In this document: positions 1-7,826 of the stretch, one piece after another
Layout of the letters: each line of letters opens with the position of its first letter
How positions within the stretch are numbered: the first letter of the stretch is position 1
Assembly (NCBI GenBank): GCA_001275005.1
Contig: JWZX01003309.1
Location: 1-31,161, forward strand
DNA length: 31,161 nt
From: Chrysochromulina tobinii
Lineage: Eukaryota > Haptophyta > Prymnesiales > Chrysochromulinaceae
Direction: 5' to 3'
Made by a program: the position numbers and the translations under genes
The notes under the pieces: model-generated
Told to the model about the DNA's origin: nothing
Database searches by the model: none
Seen by the model: the letters and a program-made list of their open reading frames with translations, nothing else

Positions 1-1517
1 TCATTATGGCCGGCGGCGCCAGGGGGGGCGGCGCCAATGGGGGGGGCGGCGTTAAGGCGGGCGCCAAGGCCGTCGCCAGGGGGGGCGGCGGCCAAGGCCG
101 GCGGTGCCGATACCGGCTGCGCAGGTGGCGTGATTGGCGGCGGCGCGGGCAGCAGTGGCACGTCATCGGCGGCGACGGCGGCGGCGGGCGCGCTTGCATC
201 CGCCGGCGGCGGTGGACTGAGCGCCGTCTTGAGCGCGTCGAGTTGCGTGCGCAGCTCGGCGCCGCCCGAGGCGGCCAGCAGCGGCTCGAGTTCAGACAGA
301 GCATCCTCAACGGCATCGCTCATGAGCTCTTCGGCGAGCTTGGCCCGCTGCTCCGAGAGCGTGAGCAGCGTGTTCGCGAGGATGAGCGCGTGCGTTGCGA
401 CCCCCGCCTCAGCGGATTCGCCTTCTCCTTTGCCTTTGAGCAGAGCGCACAGAGTCGGCGCGAAGCTAGCCCCACCAGCCGTGTACTTGTGCGGGCGGCG
501 CAGCGCGGCCTCGATCGAGGGGAGCTCGGTGTCCCTCGCGTTGACGACGAGCTGCGTGAGCAGCTGGAGCGCCTTCGTGAGCACCTTGCCCTCGCCCACG
601 CGCAGCACAGCGACGATCGAGTCGACAGCCCCCGCATTGTCGAGCAGGTAACGTGCGCCTTCGGGAGCGTTGAGCAGCTCCTTGAGCGCATCGAGGGTGC
701 CTTCGAGGATGCCTAGGTCGGAGTACGAGGGCGTGGGCTTCGCCTGCACCTCGGCAATTACGTCGAGCAACGCCTGCGGCCCGTCGCACGCCACGAACTT
801 CTTCATGTCGAACTTGCGCCCACGCAGGGTTCCGTTGAGCTCGCGCAGGCCCACCGCGTCTGGAGCCGCGAGGATGCGGAACGACTGGACCATCGCCTCC
901 GTCTCCGCGAGCTCCGCGTCCTCCTCGTGCGCGGCGGCCGCGCCCACGCCGCCCAGAGGCAGCGGCGCGTTCAGCAGCGGCGCGCTCAACAGCTCCAACG
1001 GCGGCCGAGGTGGGAGCTCAGAGCCGGGAGCAAAGAGCTGCACCAGCGCCGGCACACCACGAGGACGCGGCCCGATGAGTGCTTCGAGCTCGTACGGCTC
1101 GAGGTCGCCAATAAACTCCTGGAAGATGAACGCGAACGGCGGCGGATTCGCTCCGCCGCTCGGCTTGATGAAGCCGATCTCATCGTTCTGCTTCATGCGC
1201 ACGCTGTTGCCCTTGCCAACCTTTTGGTGGTTTAAGAACGTGCCATTGGACGAGAGGTCGTAGAGCCACACCTCGGCGATGGGCTCGTCCCCGTCGTCCT
1301 CGTCTGCCGCCGCACGGGACTCTTCGGAGGGGCGCTTGAGGACAATCTTGCAGTGCGTCGACGAGAGCTGCGGGTTGTTGTACACCTCGTTGCTCTTTGG
1401 GTCGCGGCCGATGACAAATTCGGTGCTCGTGAGCTCGATACGCCGGTACGGCGTCTGCTCGGCCGTGCCCGTACAGAGCAGCCGCCCCCAGTGGGTTGTG
1501 CTGGCTCGGCTGCTCAT
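1..1517 (-). CDS. FHA-domain formin, N-terminal part (runs off the window)
   Basis: Probable actin-nucleating formin; about 505 residues are visible and the frame stays open to the window edge. The start is the first ATG (1515-1517), with no in-frame ATG just upstream. Residues about 8-115 form a forkhead-associated (FHA) domain with the hallmarks FVIGRD, LSSTHCKI and DLSSNGTFLN, which in this family bind phosphothreonine peptides. Residues about 204-395 are helical and read like a formin GBD/FH3 armadillo region (for example LRELNGTLRGRKFDMKKF, then LEGTLDALKELLNAPEGARY and LLDNAGAVDSIVAVL). From about 420 the chain becomes Pro/Ala-rich with short PP-containing repeats, as expected for an FH1 segment that binds profilin. 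The actin-binding FH2 domain would lie beyond base 1 and is not seen, so 'formin' rests on GBD/FH3 plus FH1. Alternative: an FHA scaffold with armadillo-like repeats. The promoter would lie in 1518-2108. Confidence 0.72.
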   Translation of the reverse strand, partial: MSSRASTTHWGRLLCTGTAEQTPYRRIELTSTEFVIGRDPKSNEVYNNPQLSSTHCKIVLKRPSEESRAAADEDDGDEPIAEVWLYDLSSNGTFLNHQKVGKGNSVRMKQNDEIGFIKPSGGANPPPFAFIFQEFIGDLEPYELEALIGPRPRGVPALVQLFAPGSELPPRPPLELLSAPLLNAPLPLGGVGAAAAHEEDAELAETEAMVQSFRILAAPDAVGLRELNGTLRGRKFDMKKFVACDGPQALLDVIAEVQAKPTPSYSDLGILEGTLDALKELLNAPEGARYLLDNAGAVDSIVAVLRVGEGKVLTKALQLLTQLVVNARDTELPSIEAALRRPHKYTAGGASFAPTLCALLKGKGEGESAEAGVATHALILANTLLTLSEQRAKLAEELMSDAVEDALSELEPLLAASGGAELRTQLDALKTALSPPPPADASAPAAAVAADDVPLLPAPPPITPPAQPVSAPPALAAAPPGDGLGARLNAAPPIGAAPPGAAGHN

Positions 1518-2108
1518 CCCGCGCCGCCGTGTGTCCAGTGTAGGGTCGTTCACGGGTCCACCGACTTCTGCCTCAAGTTCACAGCTCGTCGATACCAACT
1601 TTGCAAAAAACCCAATAAAGTATGGTTTGCTGTGAGGGCGGAGAGTGGAGAAACAACCCATGAAAGAGCGTGCGTGCGGCGAGACCCATGTGTGAACTCG
1701 AGAGGGACGCGCCCGCCCACGTGTGTGCGTGTGCGTGTGCGGTGAATACCTCCTTGGAATACCTCCCACCCGCACTGGGCCGCTCGTGGCTCGTGGCTCC
1801 ACATCACTGGCTCGCGTCGTCCGAGGACCCAGCCTCGGAATCGAATTCGAAAGGCTCGCGAGGGGTTAGCATTATGAAATCATTTATCGATGGTGGCTGG
1901 TGCCGGTGAAATACGGGGTGAAGTTAACGGTGAACGGGTGAAGTGCCGTGATGGCAAGTATTGCCAAGGAACTGGTGCGGCAAGCGAGGTGACGGAAAGC
2001 TTTGGCTATAAGCATGGAACACCAACGGGTGCGCAGTCGCGGCACCGCGTTCCGCACTGTTCCGCGCTTCTTACATCGTACATGTACCGGCCACCACCGT
2101 ACTCAGTA
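1518..2108. other. Gene-free interval upstream of the formin gene
   Basis: About 590 bases between the formin start and the 3' end of the next minus-strand gene. The short ORFs on both strands show no domain or repeat that would support a protein. It contains a TG-rich stretch near 1720-1740, a local run of ggtgaa-like words near 1912-1940, and a 10-bp palindrome gtacatgtac at 2078-2087. It presumably holds the formin promoter and 5' UTR and the 3' UTR of the 2109-2954 gene. Confidence 0.5.
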
Positions 2109-2954
2109 CTAGCTGCAGAGCACATCTTCTCGAGCTCGTGAGCAGTTGCAGCCGATGGGGTCGCTCTCCTGCAGCACACGGATATGTGCCTCGTCCTTGA
2201 ATCCCTTGGGCGGACGGCATCGCGAAATCGGCGAACGCGACTTCTCCTCGAAAAGCAGCGCGAAGTTGCACACGGTGACGAGCACGACCGTCGAGCTGAC
2301 GAGCTCGGGATCGAATGTGCTGTAAGCAAGCTCGATCACGTCTGCCTCGTGTGATGTCCTCGCCCAGACGTGCAGGATTTGTTCTTGAGGTCATCCATGC
2401 ACGTCTCAGACGAACGCAATACACCTGTGAGCTTCTTGCGAAGCAGAGCTTCCGCAGCCTCGACGCTGTACTGCTCGCCGGGCCGCCCCATTGCGCGTGT
2501 CACGGAGACGCCGAGGCAAACAGTGTCCACCTCAATAGAGTAGTCGGTGATCGAGCCATTGCTCGGCCAGTATCTTAACTCCATCTCCGTCTTGAGCAAC
2601 TTGGCGCCAAAGGCGCGGTAGAGGCACTCGAGGCTCATTGCCTCCGAGATCCTCGACGAGCCTCCCGCGTTATTTTCGAGCAGCATACGCTGTGCCGAGG
2701 AGCTCAGCATTGGTGCCCAGCTCTTCGACCTCCTGACCACGAGCACTCGTTGTAGGCTGGCACTCACTGCGAACCAACAGCGCGAGGCCGGGGACGGTAA
2801 GGAATGCGCTGAACAGGGTGCTTTGTTCGGCTGCCATACGGAAGCTGCATGCCGGGCATAGAACAATCGTCGAGCCGTACGCATCGACGCGACCCGACCC
2901 CGTCTTTGCGCAAAACGTCACTGGTCTGCGCCGCTGTATTGTGTGCACTGCCAT
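2109..2954 (-). CDS. Conserved hypothetical protein, interrupted frame (short introns or decay)
   Basis: No single ORF covers this gene. Protein-like sequence starts at ATG 2954 (MAVHTIQRRR), moves to a second frame for LLENNAGGSSRISEAMSLEC, LLKTEMELRYWPSNGSITDY and LGVSVTRAMGRP, then returns to the first frame for ILHVWARTSHEADVIELAYS and LVSSTVVLVTVCNFALLF, ending at 2109. A 73-nt GTATGG...CAG intron (2767-2839) would join the first two parts in frame. The second change could be a 41-nt GTGTAT...AAG intron near 2380-2420 or a one-base indel; the latter would keep GVLRSSETCM. The middle block with ITDYS and GVSVTRA recalls uncharacterised eukaryotic proteins of the Dictyostelium AAC4-like type (memory only) and vaguely a restriction-endonuclease-like core. 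I assign no function. It could be a live gene with tiny introns or a recent pseudogene. Confidence 0.5.
2767..2839 (-). other. Candidate 73-nt GT-AG intron in the 2109-2954 gene
   Basis: On the minus strand a GTATGG donor begins at 2839 and a TTCGCAG acceptor ends at 2767. Removing 73 nt joins the reading frame of the ATG at 2954 to the frame holding the conserved NNAGG and ITDYS blocks. The same GTATGG donor is inferred in the 11414-13539 gene. This is inferred from frame logic only. Confidence 0.4.
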
Positions 2955-3257
2955 GATCCCGGGATGGACGGCCGGTGGGCGATTCAGAGACCTCGGAGAA
3001 AAGAGGAGGTGCTCGTGATTTGCACTCGCACATTCCGAGCTAGACAGCTAGTAGATATGTTGATATCACGCTGTACACATGTAAAATGGATCGACCCCTC
3101 GAAAAGAAGAGAACACATGCGCACGCCTTGTTGCCCCTTTGAACCTCTGTGCATCCATCCCTCAGTCTGTCGCGCGCGCGTGCTTCCTCCTTCTACAGTG
3201 TCGCGCGTCGCACCCCTCGTGGCCTACTCGTGGCCCCACACCCTCCACTGTGCCAGC
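2955..3257. other. Gene-free interval between two minus-strand genes
   Basis: About 300 bases between the hypothetical gene start (2954) and the Nup96-like stop (3258). ORFs crossing it on the plus strand are antisense shadows of the Nup96-like gene. Apart from a small ttgatatcacgctg/acatgta patch near 3060-3082, nothing stands out. It should contain the downstream gene's promoter and the upstream gene's 3' UTR. Confidence 0.5.
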
Positions 3258-5459
3258 TCACGAGGCGTACGCCGCGATCGCCGCGAGCGTGTGCTCGCTC
3301 CACCGGCCGTAGCGCAACTCCTCCTCGGCCGCGGCGTCCATCGCCTTCTTGGCGGCCGTCGCGAACGAGCGGCCACCTGCCACGGTGGCGCCCTGCGCGC
3401 GCCGCTTCGGGGCGCCGCCGTCGACGACGGGGCCGGGTATTTCCGCGGCGGCGGCGGCGGCGGGCGAGGCGGGCCAGCGCTGCTTGGCATCGCACTCCTG
3501 CGCCGTGCGCTCGAGATCGTTGAGAAGCGCGCGCAGATTCGCATCTGGCCCGTCGTCAGTGAGTAGCGCCGCCGGCAGCAGCGCCTCCACCGCGCACAGC
3601 GCTTCATCCCACGCGTGCTTGCGCAAGTTCAAGTCGTACGCCGTAGCACCCCCGAGGCGCACGATCGCGAGGAAGTGCTTGGCCGTGAGCGCGTAGTGGA
3701 AGGCGCTGCGCGCACGTACGGCCGCCAGCGTGTGCACGACGAGCAGCGCCCGTCGGCTCGACCACGACAGCGCCCACGGAGCCGCACCCTCGAGGCCGGG
3801 GGAGCTGCCGACTTGGCGGCCCAAGAGTTGGGACGCCATGTACGGCAGCGGGGCGCCACGGCCGTGGTCGAGCTCGAGCAGCGCAAGGACGCGGGGCGAG
3901 GGCTCATCAGGGAGCGCCTGGCGCGCAAGCAGATCGAGGAGCCGCCCGTCCGGCGCGGGCACCCAGCACGTGCCGCGCGCATCGCGCACGTAGTCATCAG
4001 GGCGTAACTCGTCCAATCTCATGGGTCGCAGGATTTCTTCGAGCTCGTCGCAGCTGAAACGGGCGTTGGCGCCGTGCTGGGCGAGCCTCGTGGCGAGCAC
4101 GTCGCTCCTCAGCTCGCGCGCACTCGGAGTGGTATGCATGCGCGTGTCCACCTCGACCCACCGGCAGCCGAGCGCGTGGTCGAATCTCGCGCCACGGAGA
4201 TGGGCGTCGACGAAACTTTCCCAGGAGATCTCGAGCTGGTGCGCGAATGCGTCGTGCAGCCGCGGCGAGCCGCCACGTACGCCAAGCAGCGGCGCGACGA
4301 CGCGCTCGAGGTGCCACGCGAAGCTGAAGTCACCCAGACGGAGAGCGGTCTGGGCGCCCGTGCCCCCCGCGTTCTTGCGTGCGCCGCGGGTTGGGGGGCG
4401 GGTTGGGGGGGCCATGGGCAGCGGGCCGAGCGGCTGGTCAGCGTGCGCGCCGCCCGCCGCCTTGAGGCGCAGCAGATGCCACGCTGCGCCCATCTCCGTC
4501 GGGGGTGCCCCGTTCGCATCGGCTGGCGGCGCCGGCGGCGCGGGCGCATATGAGTGTGGCCAGCCAGGCGGGCGCTGCTCCTCGAGAAGCTCGAGCGTGT
4601 ATGAGTGCATCCAGCTGCTGACCTTGCCTGGGCCCTCGTTCCAGCTGCTGACCGTGCCAGCTAGCAGGCCGAAATAGCGCTTGAGCGGCTCCGGTACCAT
4701 CTCCGGCGGCTCGCCCTCCCAACTGCGCAGCTGCGCCATGAGATCGTCGCGCACGCATCCCGTCGGCTGCGCGAGCAATGCGCCGAGGTACGCTCGCCCG
4801 TCATCCAGAGCGGCCTTGCAGGCCTCCGCAGAGTCTGCCGCCTTGAGCAGAGGCCAGACAGAGCCGGCCTCGCTGTCCTGCTCGATGGCCTCGTCCCGCT
4901 TGCACCGCTCGATGGCTCCCGCGTCCCACTGCGCGGCGCGAAGCCACGCCCTGAGCGCCTCCAGCCGCCGGGTGGCCTCGGTGCTCTCGTCGGCGCCCTC
5001 GTCGCGCCCGAGGCCGAGCCCCTCTGTCGGCACGAGGTCCTTGCCAACGGGCAGGAAGAGGGCGGCGACGAGCTTCCACACGTGCTGCTCCTCTAGCGCG
5101 TGTTGCGGCGCCTCCCGATCTGTGCCCACCACCGCAACCTTGTAGTCGCGCAGCAGTGTGTGGTGCTGCAGGGGCTCGCGGTGAGCGTTGTGGTCGACGT
5201 GCACCTTGAGCGACCTCTCCATGCGCTCGCGCGGCGACGGGTCTTCCGGGTCCCTGGTGCGGTCGAACTTGGACAAATCGATGAGTTCAACGCTGCGGCT
5301 GCCAAAGGTGAGCAGGTTGCCGCTAGCGCTGAAGGAGGCGCGCCAGCGGCTCGTGGGCGGCGGCTGCTTGCAAAGCGCTGGGTTGCTCCTGTCGCGTGGT
5401 TCGTTGCGTACAGCGTGAGCCCGCCGCGCCGTGTAAGACGCCTCGACCAAGGGCAGCAT
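3258..5459 (-). CDS. Nup96-like nuclear pore scaffold nucleoporin
   Basis: A 733-residue protein resembling Nup96, the C-terminal product of Nup98-Nup96 in animals and a Y-complex member of the nuclear pore. The order of features follows Nup96: an N-terminal WRASFSASGNLLTFGS segment; EEQHVWKLVAALF followed by RRLEALRAWLRA; SVWPLLKAADSAEACKAA and AYLGALLAQPTGCVRDDLMA leading to LKRYFGLLAGTVSSW; then AAWHLLRL and DFSFAWHLERVVAPLLG. Helical content is high throughout, with a Pro-rich insert near residues 300-320 and an Ala-rich, basic tail. The ATG at 5459 directly follows an in-frame stop. No Nup98 FG repeats or autoproteolytic segment lie upstream: the next gene is divergent, 131 bp away. The protein therefore seems to be encoded on its own. 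The C-terminal third matches less well. Family assignment is by eye. Confidence 0.75.
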   Translation of the reverse strand: MLPLVEASYTARRAHAVRNEPRDRSNPALCKQPPPTSRWRASFSASGNLLTFGSRSVELIDLSKFDRTRDPEDPSPRERMERSLKVHVDHNAHREPLQHHTLLRDYKVAVVGTDREAPQHALEEQHVWKLVAALFLPVGKDLVPTEGLGLGRDEGADESTEATRRLEALRAWLRAAQWDAGAIERCKRDEAIEQDSEAGSVWPLLKAADSAEACKAALDDGRAYLGALLAQPTGCVRDDLMAQLRSWEGEPPEMVPEPLKRYFGLLAGTVSSWNEGPGKVSSWMHSYTLELLEEQRPPGWPHSYAPAPPAPPADANGAPPTEMGAAWHLLRLKAAGGAHADQPLGPLPMAPPTRPPTRGARKNAGGTGAQTALRLGDFSFAWHLERVVAPLLGVRGGSPRLHDAFAHQLEISWESFVDAHLRGARFDHALGCRWVEVDTRMHTTPSARELRSDVLATRLAQHGANARFSCDELEEILRPMRLDELRPDDYVRDARGTCWVPAPDGRLLDLLARQALPDEPSPRVLALLELDHGRGAPLPYMASQLLGRQVGSSPGLEGAAPWALSWSSRRALLVVHTLAAVRARSAFHYALTAKHFLAIVRLGGATAYDLNLRKHAWDEALCAVEALLPAALLTDDGPDANLRALLNDLERTAQECDAKQRWPASPAAAAAAEIPGPVVDGGAPKRRAQGATVAGGRSFATAAKKAMDAAAEEELRYGRWSEHTLAAIAAYAS

Positions 5460-5590
5460 TTATGGTGCTCAATAACGCGCGATTTCATACGTGTGCCGCT
5501 ATGCACGACTTCTGAGGGTTCCAGCACGTGCAACTGGACACGCGCAACGCCACGTGGCCGATGCTTCGGTGATGCAGTTTGTGAGGCAAC
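5460..5590. promoter_or_regulatory. Short divergent intergenic region, probable bidirectional promoter
   Basis: Only 131 bp separate the start codons of the Nup96-like gene (minus) and the BSD/kinase gene (plus), so both promoters must lie here or overlap the genes. No clear TATA box is visible. The role is inferred from geometry alone. Confidence 0.45.
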
Positions 5591-7160
5591 ATGGGAGCGA
5601 ATGAGTCGACATCTATGCTCCCGTATCCGCCTTCCTGGCTGCCGAGCACCACCACGCCGGTTCAGCACCGCCAGGCCGTCGCGGCGCTCAAGTCACTCTC
5701 CTCCGTGGAGCCCGAGCGCTTCCTTGCAGTGCGTGCGCCACTGCCAGAGCTCGAGGCAGCGCTCTGGGACTTCAACGAGTATCGTGAACGTGCCTCCGCC
5801 GCCGCCGCATTGGATGTCGGCCTCAACCGGCTCGTCTACAAGTGCGTGCCCAAGCGCGTGCCGGAGGCCGAGTTCTGGCGGTGCTTCTTCTGCTGGGCAT
5901 ACCACACGGTCATGTCGTTGGGGCCAGCCCCGCCCGAGCCACCCAAACAGGTTTTGAGCCGCGCCGTGCTCGAGGCGGGTGACTCGACGGCGACGAGCGC
6001 AATCATCGACGCCTTTGGCGGCGACGTGTCCTTTGCGGCCTTTGCGCAGGCCGAGATGGAGGACATCCTCAAACGCGATGCCGAAGACGGCGAGAAGCTC
6101 GCAGCAGGCATCACGATGGCCGTCGAGAAGGGTGTGCTGCAGGCGAATCCGCCCGTCGAGCCGCTCACCCGAATAGACGTGCTCGGCAAGACAGCGGACG
6201 CGGTCTGTCAGGAAATCATCAAGGCGCTCGGCGACGCGCCCTCCATGGGGTGTGTGCTCGTGCTTCAGGGCCTTTCGGGCACAGGCAAGGGAACCACGTG
6301 CTCATTGTTGGAACAGAAGCTGCCGCGCTGCACCTCCTGGTCGAATGGCAATGTGCGCTCGAAGCACCAGACCCGCGCGCGCTCCTCATGCTGCGACGCC
6401 CGCCCGCGCGGCGTGGCCTTGCCACGGACGCTCGCTGGGGGCTTAGGCCGCATGCTGACGCTGAAAAATCACTTGCATGCTGACGCCATCTGCCCATGCC
6501 CCACCAACGACACAATGTCCATGGCTCGCAGGTCTTTCGATCTCTGACGCTGCTCGCCGTAGCCAAGTGCGAGAAGAGCGGCCTCGCGTTCAAGCCAGAG
6601 TTCCTGACGCCGCTCTTCCTCGCGGAGGTCATGGCCTGCCTCAGCTTTGCCAAGCACAACGGCAAGTTCGACATCAAGATCGAGGGGTATGGCCTCTCGT
6701 GCCACGTGTCTGAGGTCGCCAACACGATCCTCAAGGAGCCCAAGGTGGGCAAGAACATCCCGACCGTCGCCAAGATGACGCAGGGAGAGGTGGTCGGCTT
6801 CGCGGCAGCCGCCGCCGAGGCCATGCGCGCGGACGGCATGAACGTCCTCATGGAAGGGCGCGAACAGGTATGCCGATGAGCTCATTCGCACTGATGAGAA
6901 TGGATTGGTACTGATGAGCTCTGATGAGCGCTCATCGCACTGCTCGTCTCCTTTCGCAGACGCTCAACTACGTGCGAACGCCGCATCGGTTCGAGCTCAC
7001 ACTGTCCGAGCCCCTCATCATTGGCAAGCGGCGCGCCGCACAACGTATTATGGCCAAGGCGATCGAGTCGATCAGCAAAGGTGGCGCTGAAGGGGAGGTC
7101 GACGTCAAGGCTGTGCTTGGGCAGGCGCTCGAGGCACTGACCTCCTCCTCGGCCTCGTGA
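5591..7160 (+). CDS. BSD domain plus cytidylate-kinase-like P-loop protein, three exons
   Basis: Exons 5591-6352, 6532-6867 and 6960-7160 join in frame to give 432 residues. Residues about 58-110 look like a BSD domain (LVYKCVPKRVPEAEFWRCFF). A Walker A P-loop, LQGLSGTGKGTT, sits near 225-236 and is followed by SNGNVFRSLTLLA, which matches the substrate-side motif of bacterial-type CMP kinase (Cmk). After splicing, exon 3 completes LMEGREQTLNYVRTPHRFEL, equivalent to the Cmk strand with DGRD-G-TVVFPDA, and ends with a basic helix IIGKRRAAQRIMAKAIE. A nucleoside-monophosphate kinase fold is well supported. Actual CMP kinase activity is not, because several nucleotide-binding Arg positions and the DGRD motif are altered. 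The start ATG is strong by position. Fusion of BSD with an NMP-kinase-like domain is unusual; similar proteins may exist in other protists. Confidence 0.82.
6353..6531 (+). other. Intron 1 of the BSD/kinase gene
   Basis: 179-nt intron with GTGCGC donor and GGCTCGCAG acceptor. Splicing between complete codons restores SNGN-VFRSLTLLA, a conserved P-loop kinase segment; unspliced reading soon reaches a stop at 6545-6547. This is the best-supported intron in the window together with 6868-6959. Confidence 0.88.
6868..6959 (+). other. Intron 2 of the BSD/kinase gene
   Basis: 92-nt intron with GTATGC donor and CTCCTTTCGCAG acceptor after a short pyrimidine tract. Splicing joins EGREQ to TLNYVRTPHRFEL in frame. 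The intron contains three copies of ctgatgag (6891, 6911, 6921). Confidence 0.88.
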
Positions 7161-7826
7161 GGAGGTGAGCGTGTGCAGTTTACAGCAGTGCCGCCGAGAG
7201 TTGCAAGTTTTACATGTACTTTATGCTATCGAGAGACTGCGATTCGATTGTATGACCCGCCCACGCCCGCGCTCCGCTCGTGTCCGGGGTCTTGTCGTTG
7301 TGTTGGGTCCCCTGCTCTCAAAAAAGTCAAATCGGACGAACAGTGCACTGCTGCGGCACCGGCCACCGCTGAGCCCTACCGGAACCATTTGCGTTCCGTT
7401 CAGCCACCCTTCTACGTTTTAGCCGTGTATAAGCCGACCACAGGGACTCAGCCGAGCCCTGTGGCCTGAGCGGCCCTGGAAACGATTCGCAATTGTGTAC
7501 GCACCGAAACAGTCGAGTCGTGCACACTCTATTGTATATACGTGAATCTCTTGTAGCAGCAAGTAGCAGTTGCCCCTCTCGCTCAGACTCTCTCTTTCTC
7601 TCTCGGGCGCACGTCGCCACATGGACGCTTACATGTCGCATTTCGGGGCTGCTCGCCGCTCACCTCGCTCGGCGCATCATGTCTGCCTCAGTTCGCGAAA
7701 AACGACTCCACCAGCGCGTTGAGCTCGACCGAGTGATCAACCGGCTCTGAGATGAAACCAGTTAAAATTGACGCCCGGCCGCTCTCGCTCGTGCTGATCT
7801 CGGTGTCGCTGACATCTTCGCCGGTG
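7161..7826. other. Convergent intergenic region
   Basis: Lies between the BSD/kinase stop (7160) and the Myb-protein stop (7827). It holds a tacatgta palindrome at 7211-7218, about 50 nt after the kinase stop, and a CT-rich run near 7575-7605. The minus-strand frame over 7688-7990 looks protein-like and may be the true C-terminus of the neighbouring gene. Otherwise I see only short non-conserved ORFs. Confidence 0.5.

Noticed and set aside
6887-6930. Three ctgatgag words in intron 2, resembling a hammerhead ribozyme core
   Set aside because: No matching GAAA box or three-stem arrangement was found; probably a simple local repeat.
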